A DNA stretch of 64,000 nucleotides from Xenorhabdus griffiniae (GTDB lineage Bacteria; Pseudomonadota; Gammaproteobacteria; Enterobacterales; Enterobacteriaceae). Of this stretch, positions 18,836 to 29,202 are shown piece by piece (the stretch's first letter is position 1; each line of letters starts with the position of its first letter). The DNA is taken from positions 310,001 through 374,000 of the forward strand of contig NZ_CP147737.1 of NCBI RefSeq assembly GCF_037265215.1, read 5' to 3'. A model generated the notes under the pieces. It made no database searches. It saw nothing but the letters and a program-made list of their open reading frames with translations, and was not told the origin of the DNA. A program made the position numbers and the translations under genes.

Positions 18836-19845
18836 TGAATAGGGTACAACGTTATGGGCAACGTTATGGTTGGGAAACGGCGCTTTTGATGTTGTTGGTG
18901 GCGGAAATTTTACTGTTTGGCATAGTTAATCCAAGGATGCTGGATATTAACGTGCTGTTGTTCAGTACCAGTGATTTTATCTGCATCGGCATTATCGCGT
19001 TGCCGTTAACGATGGTGATTGTCAGTGGTGGTATTGATATCTCTTTTGGTTCGATTATCGGCCTATGTGCTATCGCATTAGGTGTGATGTATCAAGCTGG
19101 TTTGCCGATGATTGTAGCAATTCCTTTTACTTTACTTGTCGGGGGGCTGTGCGGCTTGATTAATGCGGCCCTGATTTTCTATACGGGTGTAAATCCGTTA
19201 GTCATTACGCTTGGCACGATGTACCTGTTTGGCGGTAGCGCCTTATTGCTGTCGGGACTGTCTGGCACGACGGGATATGAAGGCATTGGTGGTTTTCCTG
19301 ATACATTTACTGATTTTGCCAATCTGACGCTGCTCAACCTGCCTGTTCCTTTGGTCATCTTTATCCTTTTTGCATTGGTGTTCTGGCTATTTATGCATCG
19401 TACCCACCGTGGCCGTAATGTTTTTCTTATCGGGCAGAGTAGCTGTGTTGCTCGTTACAGTGCTATCCCCGTAAATCGAATTTTATGTTTGTTATACGCT
19501 TTGACCGGACTGGCTTCAGCAGTGGCGGCGATTATTTTGGTTTCTTATTTTGGTTCGGCGCGTTCCGATTTGGGAAGTTCGTTCCTGATGCCCGCGATTA
19601 CGGCTGTCGTGCTGGGAGGGGCTAATATTTATGGTGGATCTGGTTCGATTATAGGAACGGCACTGGCAGTTTTGCTGGTGGGTTATTTGCAGCAAGGATT
19701 GCAGATGGTGGGAATTACTAACCAGATATCCAGCGCGTTGTCTGGTGCCTTGCTGATTGTAGCGGTGATAGGACGGTCTGTTTCGTTGCATCGCCATCAA
19801 ATTTGTGATTGGTGGCAACGTCGAAGAGCTTCTGTTTCGCAATAA
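18835..19845 (+). CDS. lsrD: AI-2 import ABC transporter, second permease subunit
   Basis: This 336-residue integral membrane protein begins at an ATG overlapping the lsrC stop (TAATG). It is strongly E. coli-like: NPRMLDINVLLFSTSDFICIG, VSGGIDISFGS, NPLVITLGTMYLFGGSALLLSG, and MPAITAVVLGGANIYGGSGSI. With LsrC it forms the transmembrane channel energised by LsrA. About 155 bp with a palindromic repeat separate it from lsrB. Confidence 0.96.
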   Translation: MNRVQRYGQRYGWETALLMLLVAEILLFGIVNPRMLDINVLLFSTSDFICIGIIALPLTMVIVSGGIDISFGSIIGLCAIALGVMYQAGLPMIVAIPFTLLVGGLCGLINAALIFYTGVNPLVITLGTMYLFGGSALLLSGLSGTTGYEGIGGFPDTFTDFANLTLLNLPVPLVIFILFALVFWLFMHRTHRGRNVFLIGQSSCVARYSAIPVNRILCLLYALTGLASAVAAIILVSYFGSARSDLGSSFLMPAITAVVLGGANIYGGSGSIIGTALAVLLVGYLQQGLQMVGITNQISSALSGALLIVAVIGRSVSLHRHQICDWWQRRRASVSQ

Positions 19846-19861
19846 CATTTTCTGAAACATA

Positions 19862-19966
19862 TACCAATCGCCTTTCAAGATGCGTCTTATATCTCCCCAC
19901 GTAGCGGGAGATATAAACAACACATTGATTTGCAAGCTGAAACTTGAAGTTGGATTGGTATAAAAG
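19862..19966. repeat. Palindromic intergenic repeat, copy 1 (inside lsr operon)
   Basis: An imperfect palindrome of about 105 bp. It opens TACCAATC and closes GATTGGTATA, with a central hairpin built on GATATAAAC/TTATATCTC and a GC core. The same family recurs at least eight more times in this window. Lying between lsrD and lsrB, it would be transcribed as a stem-loop and could change the stability of the lsrB half of the message. Confidence 0.85.
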
Positions 19967-19999
19967 ATGATCTTGAAATAAAAACAAATGGAGATAGGC

Positions 20000-21019
20000 A
20001 TGAAAGCACCAACAATGAAAAAGCTGGCTTTGGCTGCTGCATTAAGTCTGGGATGTGTTTCCTGGGCTCAGGCGGCAGAAAAGATTGCATTTATCCCTAA
20101 ATTGGTCGGCGTTGGGTTCTTTACCAGTGGCGGGCAAGGTGCGGTGGAAGCAGGCAAGGCGCTGGGTATTGAAGTCACTTACGATGGTCCGACAGAGCCG
20201 AGTGTTGCAGGACAGGTTCAGCTTATTAATAGTTTTGTTAACCAAGGCTATGATGCGATTGTGGTTTCAGCCGTGTCACCGGATGGATTGTGCCCAGCTT
20301 TGAAACGTGCTATGAAGCGTGGTGTCAAAGTATTGACGTGGGATTCCGATACGGCGCCAGAATGCCGCTCTATCTATATCAATCAAGGAACACCAACGCA
20401 GTTGGGTGGCATTTTGGTGGATATGGACGCAAATCAGGTGAAGAAAGAAAAAGCGAAAGTAGCCTTTTTCTATTCCAGCCCGACAGTGACAGATCAGAAC
20501 CAATGGGTAAAAGAAGCTAAGGCCAAGATTGCAGAGGAACATCCGAATTGGGAAATTGTCACCACCCGATTTGGCTATAACGATGCCACTAAATCTTTGC
20601 AAACCGCGGAAGGCATTTTAAAAGCGTGGGGGGACTTGGATGCGATTATTGCTCCAGATGCTAACGCTTTGCCTGCGGCGGCTCAGGCTGCAGAAAACCT
20701 GAAGCGTCAAGATGTCGCGATTGTTGGGTTCAGTACCCCGAATGTCATGCGTCCTTATGTTGAAAATGGTACGGTCAAACAGTTCGCTTTGTGGGATGTG
20801 GTCAAGCAGGGCAAGCTAGCCATTCATGTTACCAATGAGATATTGCAAAAAGGCGAACTGAATGTGGGAGATAAATTGAATATTCCTGATATTGACCGTG
20901 TTGAAATCTCACCCAACAGTGTACAAGGATACCGTTATGAGGCGAAAGGCAATGGCATTGTTGTCATGCCGGAGCGGGTAATTTTCACCAAAGACAATAT
21001 CAATCAGTACGATTTCTAA
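20000..21019 (+). CDS. lsrB: AI-2 periplasmic binding protein
   Basis: Begins [19 protein letters not shown] with a signal peptide likely cut after AQA, giving a mature periplasmic protein starting [12 protein letters not shown] 20000 is preferred over 19988 because GGAGA lies between them. Conserved LsrB stretches include [38 protein letters not shown] and [15 protein letters not shown], which hold the AI-2-binding Lys, Asp and Ala residues. It delivers cyclic AI-2 to LsrCD. Confidence 0.96.
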   Translation: MKAPTMKKLALAAALSLGCVSWAQAAEKIAFIPKLVGVGFFTSGGQGAVEAGKALGIEVTYDGPTEPSVAGQVQLINSFVNQGYDAIVVSAVSPDGLCPALKRAMKRGVKVLTWDSDTAPECRSIYINQGTPTQLGGILVDMDANQVKKEKAKVAFFYSSPTVTDQNQWVKEAKAKIAEEHPNWEIVTTRFGYNDATKSLQTAEGILKAWGDLDAIIAPDANALPAAAQAAENLKRQDVAIVGFSTPNVMRPYVENGTVKQFALWDVVKQGKLAIHVTNEILQKGELNVGDKLNIPDIDRVEISPNSVQGYRYEAKGNGIVVMPERVIFTKDNINQYDF

Positions 21020-21064
21020 TGCATGGGGCTGGTATGCAGTCCTGACACCTTTCTGGAGGGAGAA

Positions 21065-21949
21065 ATGGCAGATTTAGATGATATCAAAGATGGTAAAGAT
21101 TTTGGCATTAATACACCGCAACAGAACACGCTATTTGAACTGAAAGGCTGTGGTGCACTGGATTGGGGGATGCAGTCCCGTTTGTCACGGATTTTCAATC
21201 CCGTTACCAATAAAACGGTGATGCTAGCATTTGACCACGGTTATTTTCAGGGCCCAACGACAGGTTTGGAGCGTATTGATATCAATATCGCCCCGTTGTT
21301 TGAATACACCGATGTGTTGATGTGTACCCGCGGTATCCTGCGCAGTCAGGTTCCCCCGGCAACCAATAAACCTGTAGTCCTGCGTGCGTCTGGGGCTAAC
21401 TCTATTCTGACTGAACTCTCCAATGAAGCTGTTGCGGTGGCGATGGAAGATGCACTGCGCCTCAACGTCTGTGCGGTTGCGGCACAGGTCTATATCGGTT
21501 CAGAATATGAACATCAATCTATCAAGAACATTATCAAGCTGGTGGATCAGGGAACACGTTATGGTATGCCAACAATGGCGGTGACCGGTGTTGGTAAAGA
21601 TATGGCGCGTGACCAACGTTACTTTTCGTTAGCGACTCGCATTGCAGCCGAAATGGGGGCAAACATCATCAAAACCTATTATGTTGATAGCGGTTTTGAG
21701 CGGGTTGTGGCGGGCTGTCCTGTGCCGATTGTGATTGCAGGTGGTAAGAAACTGCCGGAACTGGACGCGTTAAATATGTGCTATCAGGCGATTGATCAGG
21801 GGGCATCGGGTGTGGATATGGGACGTAATATCTTCCAGTCGGAAGCCCCTGTTGCGATGCTGAAAGCTGTGCAGGCCGTGGTGCATCACAATGAGAAACC
21901 TGCTCAGGCTTATGAGTTTTTCCTGAGTGAAAAAGCCAAGGGAGAATAA
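21065..21949 (+). CDS. lsrF: 3-hydroxy-5-phosphonooxypentane-2,4-dione thiolase
   Basis: A class I aldolase-like protein of 294 residues, starting [14 protein letters not shown] at 21065, after GGAGGGAGAA. LsrF transfers an acetyl group from the isomerised P-AI-2 product to CoA, completing AI-2 breakdown. [14 protein letters not shown] and the Schiff-base lysine in [10 protein letters not shown] are present, as is the phosphate-binding VIAGGKK. It is separated by one base from the lsrG start. Confidence 0.96.
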   Translation: MADLDDIKDGKDFGINTPQQNTLFELKGCGALDWGMQSRLSRIFNPVTNKTVMLAFDHGYFQGPTTGLERIDINIAPLFEYTDVLMCTRGILRSQVPPATNKPVVLRASGANSILTELSNEAVAVAMEDALRLNVCAVAAQVYIGSEYEHQSIKNIIKLVDQGTRYGMPTMAVTGVGKDMARDQRYFSLATRIAAEMGANIIKTYYVDSGFERVVAGCPVPIVIAGGKKLPELDALNMCYQAIDQGASGVDMGRNIFQSEAPVAMLKAVQAVVHHNEKPAQAYEFFLSEKAKGE

Positions 21950-21950
21950 T

Positions 21951-22250
21951 ATGCACGTTACATTAGTGGAAATTAATGTTAAAGCCGACAAGATAGACGA
22001 ATTTATTGAAGTATTTCGGGATAATCACCTTGGCTCTGTTAAAGAGCCAGGTAATTTACGGTTCGATGTATTGCGTGATGAGAATATCCCAACCCGCTTT
22101 TATATCTATGAAGCTTACGCTGACGAAGCGGCAGTTGCGGCACATAAGAAAATGCCTCATTACCTGCGCTGTGTCGAAAAGTTGGAAGCATTGATGACTG
22201 AACCTCGCAAAAAAACGACTTTTATTGGTTTGATGCCGGAAAGGAACTAA
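21951..22250 (+). CDS. lsrG: (4S)-4-hydroxy-5-phosphonooxypentane-2,3-dione isomerase
   Basis: A 99-residue ABM-domain (dimeric ferredoxin-like) protein starting [14 protein letters not shown], immediately after lsrF with a GGGAGAA site. It isomerises phospho-AI-2 so that LsrF can cleave it, which relieves LsrR induction. [14 protein letters not shown] and [17 protein letters not shown] are characteristic. It is the last gene of the lsr operon; no tam gene follows. It is convergent with mobB. Confidence 0.95.
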   Translation: MHVTLVEINVKADKIDEFIEVFRDNHLGSVKEPGNLRFDVLRDENIPTRFYIYEAYADEAAVAAHKKMPHYLRCVEKLEALMTEPRKKTTFIGLMPERN

Positions 22251-22308
22251 GGCAAAAGCGAATAACAGATCGAGTGACAGGAAATATTTCTTATTGTTAT
22301 AACCACTG

Positions 22309-22833
22309 TTATTGATGTAACCACTTAGTAATAAATGCCGCCACTTGTTCCGGTTGATTGATATCAAGCTGTGGAAGGGGAGTTGCCAGCGCAATATCGC
22401 TGGCAATTGCTATTACATAGGGATCGAGAAGCTCATCAACGGTGTGGTTGAGGCCATCTCGATAAAGAGCGATTTTGGGGATGGGTTCATGTTTGAATCC
22501 TTCAACCAAAATCAGATCCGACAAATTTGCATCAAATCGGCTGGCAAGATAGTCAAGATCCAGTTCCGGCAATTCTGGCGTTTCAGTCATCAAAGCCCAG
22601 AGTTGCTGGCTGGCAACCAACGTTTGTGCAGCCCCCGCTTTGCGTAGCTCGTAACTATCCTTGCCTGGCTTATCGACATCCATATTGTGGTGAGTATGCT
22701 TAATCAGCCCAACGCGGATATGTTGCTGGCGTAACAGTGGAATGACTTGCTTCAATAGCGTCGTTTTTCCGGTTCCACTATAAGCCGTGATACCCAAAAT
22801 CGGCAGTTTTATGTCGTTGATGTTGTGGTTCAT
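22309..22833 (-). CDS. mobB: Molybdopterin-guanine dinucleotide biosynthesis adaptor protein
   Basis: A 174-residue P-loop GTPase starting MNHNINDIKLPILG; the P-loop is AYSGTGKTTLLK. Further family segments are GLIKHTHHNMDVDKPGKDSYELRKAGA and LILVEGFKHE. It assists MobA in attaching GMP to molybdopterin. Its ATG overlaps the mobA stop in an ATGA, implying translational coupling. Confidence 0.95.
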   Translation of the reverse strand: MNHNINDIKLPILGITAYSGTGKTTLLKQVIPLLRQQHIRVGLIKHTHHNMDVDKPGKDSYELRKAGAAQTLVASQQLWALMTETPELPELDLDYLASRFDANLSDLILVEGFKHEPIPKIALYRDGLNHTVDELLDPYVIAIASDIALATPLPQLDINQPEQVAAFITKWLHQ

Positions 22834-23432
22834 GCCGTCTCCTGAAGGTGTTCCCAATGATGGTATTCCCAGTGATGGCATTCTTCAGGGGTATTTAAGT
22901 TGGTGAATGCATTGGGATTGGGAAAATAGACCGCCTTTGCCTTAATCATTTGCATAAAGAACATCAGCTTTCTGTCCCCCAAAGCGAGATAGCTTTCCAG
23001 ACGAGGGATGAGATTGCGGTGCATTAATACCAAGGTCGGGTGTGCGCGTTCGCAATCATGTGCATAAGCAGCCCAAGCGTCTTGTTTGTAGTGCCACAGT
23101 TTTTCGACCAGGTTTTCAGGAAAATTGGGGACATCGCAAGGGACAAATACCACCCACTCGTGGATAGCGTTTTTTAAAACCGCCAACATACCTGCCAATG
23201 GCCCGGAAAAATCGGCAATGATATCCGGTATGATGGGATAGCCACTTTGATGATAAATCTCCAGATTGCGATTGGCATTAATCAACAATTCATGAACCTG
23301 TGGCTGCAATCTTGTGGCAATGTGCTGGTATAGTGGTGCATTGTTAAATTGCAGCAATCCTTTGTCGTTTCCCCCCATGCGGGTGGATAATCCCCCAGCC
23401 AGAATTGCGCCACTGATTTTTAGATGCGTCAT
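22830..23432 (-). CDS. mobA: Molybdenum cofactor guanylyltransferase
   Basis: A 200-residue nucleotidyltransferase that transfers GMP from GTP to Mo-molybdopterin. The signature LAGGLSTRMGGNDKGLL is near the N-terminus, and VFVPCDVPNFPENL holds the metal-binding Asp. ATG 23432 (MTHLKIS) is chosen on homology; an upstream ATG adds eight unconserved residues. It is first in the mobAB operon, divergent from yihD. Confidence 0.94.
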   Translation of the reverse strand: MTHLKISGAILAGGLSTRMGGNDKGLLQFNNAPLYQHIATRLQPQVHELLINANRNLEIYHQSGYPIIPDIIADFSGPLAGMLAVLKNAIHEWVVFVPCDVPNFPENLVEKLWHYKQDAWAAYAHDCERAHPTLVLMHRNLIPRLESYLALGDRKLMFFMQMIKAKAVYFPNPNAFTNLNTPEECHHWEYHHWEHLQETA

Positions 23433-23619
23433 GTTAAACCACCTGATATTGGGCAATGAAATATTTAATGTTTGGTATACCCTTTGTCTTTCAATTGTGA
23501 ATCAATATCTAACCATGCTGCTTGAGGTGGCAGTATAACTTTACGCTGATTGACAGACCAATGCTTTCTCAAAGTCATTAACCCTGCTAATTTGTATCGT
23601 GATTTATAAGGAACTAAAA

Positions 23620-23889
23620 ATGAAGCATTACCGCCTCAATGAAGTCATCGAACTTTTACATCCAGTATGGAAGAATGAGCCGGATTTAAATCTGCTGGCG
23701 CTTTTGCAAAAACTGGCTGATGAAGCGGGATTCACAGGACAGTTGTCTGAATTAACGGATGATATTTTGATTTATCACCTGAAAATGCGCGGCATGGATA
23801 GCCATGCAGAAATCCCTGGCGTGAAAAAAGATTATGAAGAAGATTTTAAAACGGCGTTGTTGCGTGCCCGGGGCATTATTAAAGATTGA
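23620..23889 (+). CDS. yihD: YihD family protein (DUF1040)
   Basis: An 89-residue cytosolic protein starting [15 protein letters not shown], with AAGGA upstream. The central [16 protein letters not shown] and C-terminal [21 protein letters not shown] match the enterobacterial YihD family almost without gaps. The function is unknown. It sits directly before srkA, as in E. coli. Confidence 0.94.
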   Translation: MKHYRLNEVIELLHPVWKNEPDLNLLALLQKLADEAGFTGQLSELTDDILIYHLKMRGMDSHAEIPGVKKDYEEDFKTALLRARGIIKD

Positions 23890-23910
23890 TGAAGAGAGAA
23901 CTGTGTTGTG

Positions 23911-24897
23911 ATGGAATCGAAGGCTTTTAATTTTCAAAATATTACACCAGATTTAATCATGGATGCATTGGGGCAATCTGGCCTGTACCTTGATTCAGGT
24001 CTAACCGAACTGAATAGCTATGAAAATCGGGTGTATCAGTTCATGGATGAAAACCGTAAACGCTATGTTGTGAAATTTTATCGTCCCCTGCGCTGGAGTC
24101 AGCAGCAAATTCAGGAGGAACATGATCTTGCACATGAATTGCAGCAGGCCGATTTGCCCGTGGCCGCACCGTTGATATTTGATGGGCAGACGGTGCTGAA
24201 TTATGGTGGTTTCTTTTTTGCCATTTTTCCCAGTGTGGGAGGGCGTCAGTATGAGTCAGATAGTTTTGACCAACTAGAAGATGTTGGGCGATTACTGGGA
24301 AGAATGCATCAAATTGGGGCAAAAAAAACATTTTCTGCTCGTCCTACACTTAACTTGAATGAATATTTATATCAGCCGTATCAATGTTTGGCTGAATGTG
24401 AACTCATTCCCACGAGTCATAAACAGGATTTTTTGGTTGCATTAAATGAATTGAATCAGGCAGTCGCAAGCCAATGGCATGATAACTGGCAAGTATTGCG
24501 GCTGCATGGGGATTGCCATGCTGGTAATATCTTGTGGCGTGATGAAGCGTGGTTTGTGGATCTTGATGATGCTCGCAATGGCCCTGCTATTCAGGATTTG
24601 TGGATGTTGCTGAGTGGATCACGGCAAGAACGGTTGATCCAGTTGGATATCTTGCTTGAGTCATATGGTCAATTTATGGCATTTGATCCCAAGACCTTGG
24701 CATTAATAGAGCCTCTGCGTGCGATGCGAATAGTCTATTATTTAGCTTGGGTTGCTCGTCGCTGGCAAGATCCGGCTTTTCCAAAAGCGTTTCCGTGGAT
24801 GGCTGATAGTGATTTTTGGCATAAGCAAGTGAGTCTTTTTTCTGAACAAATCCGGCTGTTACAAGAGCCACCTTTACAGCTCAACCCGATGTATTAA
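23911..24897 (+). CDS. srkA: Stress response serine/threonine kinase
   Basis: A 328-residue aminoglycoside-phosphotransferase-fold kinase (YihE/RdoA). The catalytic loop LHGDCHAGNILW and the metal-binding VDLDDARNGP are intact; KRYVVKFYRP carries the likely ATP-binding Lys. E. coli SrkA limits MazF-dependent death under stress. ATG 23911 directly follows an in-frame GTG. dsbA starts 17 bp after its stop, as in E. coli where the pair is co-transcribed and Cpx-responsive. Confidence 0.95.
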   Translation: MESKAFNFQNITPDLIMDALGQSGLYLDSGLTELNSYENRVYQFMDENRKRYVVKFYRPLRWSQQQIQEEHDLAHELQQADLPVAAPLIFDGQTVLNYGGFFFAIFPSVGGRQYESDSFDQLEDVGRLLGRMHQIGAKKTFSARPTLNLNEYLYQPYQCLAECELIPTSHKQDFLVALNELNQAVASQWHDNWQVLRLHGDCHAGNILWRDEAWFVDLDDARNGPAIQDLWMLLSGSRQERLIQLDILLESYGQFMAFDPKTLALIEPLRAMRIVYYLAWVARRWQDPAFPKAFPWMADSDFWHKQVSLFSEQIRLLQEPPLQLNPMY

Positions 24898-24914
24898 TTT
24901 TTTTGGAGACCATT

Positions 24915-25538
24915 ATGAAGAAATTTTGGCTAGCACTGGTGGGAGCGTTTATGGCATTTAATGCATCTGCTTCTGGTTTTTCCGAAGGCAAACAGTATAC
25001 CGAGTTAAAAAATCCGGTTGCGAATCAGCCCCAGGTGGTGGAGTTTTTCTCTTTTTATTGTCCTCACTGCTATCAGTTTGAACATATTTATCATGTTCCT
25101 ACTACTGTTGAGAAAAATTTGCCAGCAGGTGTGACCCATGAACGTTACCATGTGGATTTTCTTGGGCCTTTGGGAAAAGCATTGACTGATGCCTGGGCTG
25201 TCGCCATTGTGATGAAGATTGAAGATAAAGTCACCCCTATTTTGTTTGATGGCATTCAGAAAAGCCAAACCATCATTAGCAAGGAAGATATCCGCAATGC
25301 TTTCATCAAAGCGGGAGTGTCTGGTGAAGAATACGATGCAGCCCTGAACAGCTTTATTGTGCAGTCGGTGGCCGCTAAAGAGCGTCAGGCGGCCCAGGAT
25401 TTCAATTTGCGCGGTGTTCCGGCGATCTTTGTTAATGGCAAGTACTTGATTAACAATGGTGGAATTGATACTCGTTCAGCTTTGGATTACTCACAGAAAT
25501 TCTCTGATGTTGTGAACTATCTGGTGAACAAAAAATAA
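24915..25538 (+). CDS. dsbA: Periplasmic thiol:disulfide oxidoreductase
   Basis: A 207-residue precursor with a signal peptide ending NASAS near residue 19. The active site is CPHC (Cys49/Cys52 of the precursor, equal to 30/33 in the mature protein), preceded by FFSFY. The cis-Pro loop is GVPAIFVNGKYLI. It introduces disulfides into exported proteins and is reoxidised by DsbB. ATG 24915 follows TTGGAGACC. The yihF and yihG genes that separate dsbA from polA in E. coli are absent. Confidence 0.96.
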   Translation: MKKFWLALVGAFMAFNASASGFSEGKQYTELKNPVANQPQVVEFFSFYCPHCYQFEHIYHVPTTVEKNLPAGVTHERYHVDFLGPLGKALTDAWAVAIVMKIEDKVTPILFDGIQKSQTIISKEDIRNAFIKAGVSGEEYDAALNSFIVQSVAAKERQAAQDFNLRGVPAIFVNGKYLINNGGIDTRSALDYSQKFSDVVNYLVNKK

Positions 25539-25811
25539 GTTGCCAGAGGGTGGCGTAACGAAACAAAAACGCTAGTATTAATATAAAATGATATAGGTAT
25601 TGTGTCGGCTATGAGAAAGTTGGCACAATACTTGCCAAAAAACACCTTTCATAACATAAATTCCGGTAATATCCACAAGTCAGTGATTTTAAAGCGGTTG
25701 TAATATTTATTTAATGTTCCGTGTAATTCATTGATTTTTCATCTTCTGTTTTCCACTCTTTGTGATAATAAACATCAATCTGTTTTATATGTCATTTTTT
25801 TGTGCACAAAG

Positions 25812-25820
25812 TTATCCACA
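25812..25820 (+). promoter_or_regulatory. Perfect DnaA box upstream of polA
   Basis: TTATCCACA, the consensus 9-mer, lies about 140 bp before polA in a 418-bp gap that holds no gene. It could link polA expression to DnaA. Only a single perfect copy is seen, so it is not an origin. Confidence 0.55.
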
Positions 25821-25956
25821 GAGTACTTATCAGAATATTTGTCATAAAATGCAAGTTAGTACGAGAAAATTCCCGCAAAATTCGTCTATAACGGCACAAT
25901 ATGGCATTCTATTCTTTATTCATCAATCCATCCCACAGAACGACAAAGAAAATTTT

Positions 25957-28749
25957 ATGGCACAGATAGCAGACAATCCCCTGATTTTGGTTGATGGTTC
26001 TTCATACCTTTATCGTGCATACCATGCGTTTCCTCCACTGACAAACAGTTCGGGAGAGCCGACTGGCGCCATGTATGGCGTTCTGAATATGCTGCGAAGT
26101 TTGATCATGCAGTACAAACCCAGTCATGTGGCGGTTGTGTTTGATGCCAAAGGCAAAACGTTCCGTGATGAGCTATTTGCTGAATACAAATCCCATCGGC
26201 CGCCTATGCCAGATGATTTGCGCTTGCAGATTGAACCGCTGCACAAAATGGTCAAGGCTATGGGACTGCCAATTCTGGTTGTGACAGGCGTTGAAGCTGA
26301 TGATGTCATCGGTACATTAGCGTTGCAGGCTGCAAAAGAGAGCCGTTCGGTGCTCATTAGTACTGGTGATAAGGATATGGCTCAATTGGTGACGCCAAAT
26401 ATCACACTGATTAACACGATGACCAATACAATTTTGGGGCCAGAAGAGGTTAAGGAAAAATATGGCATTCCCCCTGAACTGATGATCGATTTTCTCGCCT
26501 TAATGGGGGATTCTTCCGATAATATTCCGGGGGTGCCGGGAGTGGGTGAAAAAACCGCTCTGGGACTATTGCAGGGTATTGGCGGATTGGATGAGATCTA
26601 TGCCCGGCTTGATGAGATTGCCACACTTGGTTTCCGTGGAGCCAAAACTCTGGGTGGTAAAATGGAACAATATAAAGAAGTGGCTTATCTTTCCTACCAA
26701 TTGGCGACAATCAAAACTGACGTTGAGCTGGATAAGACCTGTTTAGAGCTTTCTGTTATGCCACCGGATACGGAGGCGTTACTGGCACTGTTTAGTCATT
26801 ATGAATTCAAACGGTGGATCAGTGACGTGCAGAATGGCAGTTGGCTGGAAGGCAATGGAAAAAAACCTGCCTCAGCCAACGCTAAGTCAGAACCAGTGGC
26901 TGTTGCACCAGCTGGCGCTAAAATTTCACCGGAAAACTATCAAACTATCCTTGAACGCCAATCCCTTGATCAGTGGATTGAAAAGCTGAAACAGGCTCCG
27001 GCGTTCTCTTTTGATACTGAAACCGACAGTCTTGATACCTTAACAGCTAACCTGGTGGGGATGTCCTTTGCCATTGCCGTGGGGGAATCAGAAGTTGAAG
27101 CCGCTTATCTGCCATTGGGACACGATTATCTGGATGCGCCACAGCAATTGGAGCTGCATGAAGTGCTCGCCACCTTAAAACCGCTGCTGGAGGATGTTAA
27201 TCTGCCTAAAATTGGTCAAAACCTGAAATTTGATCGTGGGGTTTTGGCACGTTATGACATTGCTTTAAATGGCATTGTTTTCGATACCATGCTGGAATCG
27301 TATGTTTTGAACAGCGTAGCAGGGCGGCATGATATGGATAGCCTTGCTGATCGTCATCTGGGTTATAAGACCACCACATTTGAAGAAATTGCCGGCAAGG
27401 GTAAAAAGCAACTCACCTTCAATCAAATCCCATTGGAGGAGGCCGCAAAATATGCAGCGGAAGATGCGGATGTGACTCTTAGGCTACATCAGGTCATGTA
27501 TCCCCAGTTAGAAAATGTTCCAACTCTGCAAAAAGTTTTCCAGAAGATCGAAATGCCGCTGGTGCCGGTGCTATCCCGTATGGAAAGAACAGGGGTGTTG
27601 ATCAACGCCCAAACATTGGCAGAACATTCAAGGGAAATCACGGCGCGTTTGGATGAGTTGGAAAAATCCGCTTATGAATTAGCAGGGGAAGAATTCAATC
27701 TGTCGTCACCAAAGCAGCTACAAGTCATCTTATTTGAAAAAATGAACTTGCCTGTCTTGAAAAAAACGCCAACTGGTGCGCCATCAACGAATGAAGAAGT
27801 GTTGGAAGAGTTGGCAGAACACCATGAATTGGCAAGGGTGATTTTGGAACATCGTGGCCTGGCAAAATTGAAAACCACTTATACTGATAAATTGCCTCAG
27901 ATGGTGCACCCACTGACGAATCGCGTTCATACCTCTTATCATCAGGCGGTAACGGCGACGGGACGTCTCTCTTCCCGTGATCCAAATTTGCAAAACATCC
28001 CTGTTCGCAATGGTGAAGGGCGTCGCATCCGTCAGGCATTTGTTGCACCAGAAGGTTATCGCATTATGGCGGCGGACTATTCACAGATTGAATTGCGCAT
28101 TATGGCGCATTTGTCACAGGACAAAGGCCTGTTGGAAGCATTTGCCCAAGGTAAGGACATCCACCGTGCGACGGCTGCGGAAGTGTTTGGTGTTCCATTG
28201 GAGCAAGTGACTAGCGAGCAGCGTCGCAGTGCTAAAGCGATTAACTTTGGCCTGATTTACGGCATGAGTTCGTTTGGTCTGTCCCGCCAGTTAGGCATTC
28301 CGCGTGGTGAAGCACAGCGCTATATGGATCTCTATTTTGAACGTTATCCAGGGGTGTTGGCTTATATGGAACGTACACGGGCGCAGGCGGCTGATCATGG
28401 ATTTGTCGAAACGCTGGAAGGCCGTCGGTTATACCTGCCGGATATCAAATCGCGTAATGCCATGCGCCGCAAGGCGTCAGAGCGTGAAGCTATCAATGCA
28501 CCGATGCAGGGAACGGCAGCGGATATCATCAAATTGGCTATGATTGCGGTAGATAACTGGATTGTCAGTGAACAGCCAAATGTGCGCATGATCATGCAGG
28601 TTCACGATGAATTGGTATTTGAAGTCCATGAATCAGAGCTGGAAACCGCAGGACAGAAAATCAGGGAGCTGATGGAACAAAGTATGCAGCTTGCTGTGCC
28701 GTTAAAAGTGGATGTTGGGATTGGTGATAATTGGGATCAGGCACATTGA
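25957..28749 (+). CDS. polA: DNA polymerase I
   Basis: A 930-residue family A polymerase starting [23 protein letters not shown]; frame open upstream of ATG 25957 is not conserved. Residues 1-300 are the 5'-3' exonuclease ([21 protein letters not shown]). About 330-520 is the 3'-5' exonuclease with [10 protein letters not shown] and [13 protein letters not shown]. From 520 on is the polymerase, with [28 protein letters not shown] and VHDELVFEV all intact. It removes RNA primers and fills gaps. A terminator and spf follow, as in E. coli. Confidence 0.97.
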   Translation: MAQIADNPLILVDGSSYLYRAYHAFPPLTNSSGEPTGAMYGVLNMLRSLIMQYKPSHVAVVFDAKGKTFRDELFAEYKSHRPPMPDDLRLQIEPLHKMVKAMGLPILVVTGVEADDVIGTLALQAAKESRSVLISTGDKDMAQLVTPNITLINTMTNTILGPEEVKEKYGIPPELMIDFLALMGDSSDNIPGVPGVGEKTALGLLQGIGGLDEIYARLDEIATLGFRGAKTLGGKMEQYKEVAYLSYQLATIKTDVELDKTCLELSVMPPDTEALLALFSHYEFKRWISDVQNGSWLEGNGKKPASANAKSEPVAVAPAGAKISPENYQTILERQSLDQWIEKLKQAPAFSFDTETDSLDTLTANLVGMSFAIAVGESEVEAAYLPLGHDYLDAPQQLELHEVLATLKPLLEDVNLPKIGQNLKFDRGVLARYDIALNGIVFDTMLESYVLNSVAGRHDMDSLADRHLGYKTTTFEEIAGKGKKQLTFNQIPLEEAAKYAAEDADVTLRLHQVMYPQLENVPTLQKVFQKIEMPLVPVLSRMERTGVLINAQTLAEHSREITARLDELEKSAYELAGEEFNLSSPKQLQVILFEKMNLPVLKKTPTGAPSTNEEVLEELAEHHELARVILEHRGLAKLKTTYTDKLPQMVHPLTNRVHTSYHQAVTATGRLSSRDPNLQNIPVRNGEGRRIRQAFVAPEGYRIMAADYSQIELRIMAHLSQDKGLLEAFAQGKDIHRATAAEVFGVPLEQVTSEQRRSAKAINFGLIYGMSSFGLSRQLGIPRGEAQRYMDLYFERYPGVLAYMERTRAQAADHGFVETLEGRRLYLPDIKSRNAMRRKASEREAINAPMQGTAADIIKLAMIAVDNWIVSEQPNVRMIMQVHDELVFEVHESELETAGQKIRELMEQSMQLAVPLKVDVGIGDNWDQAH

Positions 28750-28776
28750 TGTACCGTTTATTTTAGAAGCTGAAAA

Positions 28777-28804
28777 AGAGCCGCAAAAATGCGGTTCTTT
28801 TTTA
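28777..28804 (+). terminator. polA terminator
   Basis: AGAGCCGC pairs with GCGGTTCT (one G-T pair) around AAAAAT, followed by a T run. It ends 28-55 bp after the polA stop. Confidence 0.85.
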
Positions 28805-29060
28805 TTGAATGATTTTTATGAAAATGCAGCTCATTTAATGAACTAAAATGATTTCAATTACGCCGTGAAGGGGCGTGTGGCAAGAATTTCAGTTAGGTTT
28901 TAGATTAGATCTAGATCTCACAATTATGTAATTAAACTACATTAATGGTGTCATAATAACCTGATTTGCTTAAATGTTAACAGCTGAATCGAGGTAATTG
29001 GTGAAAATTAATTACAAAAAAGTCTTTTTTTGATTAAAAGAATAGGTTAAAGTTATCGGC

Positions 29061-29170
29061 GTAGGGTACAGAGGTAAGATGTTCTATCTTTCAGACCTTT
29101 TACTTCACGTAATCGGATTTAGCTGAATATTAGCTGCCCCAGTCATCTCTTTTGACTGGGGCGTTTTTTT
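29061..29170 (+). ncRNA. spf: Spot 42 small regulatory RNA
   Basis: The sequence from GTAGGGTACAGAGGTAAG through TTCTATCTTTCAGACC is essentially the E. coli Spot 42 sequence, ending in the CCCCAGTC/GACTGGGG terminator hairpin plus T run. Spot 42 is Hfq-dependent, repressed by cAMP-CRP, and represses secondary-carbon genes such as galK. Its place between polA and divergently oriented engB is conserved. The crp gene is also in this window. Confidence 0.95.
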
Positions 29171-29202
29171 ATACCCGATTTATGGCAGGGCAGGGTTCGG
29201 AG

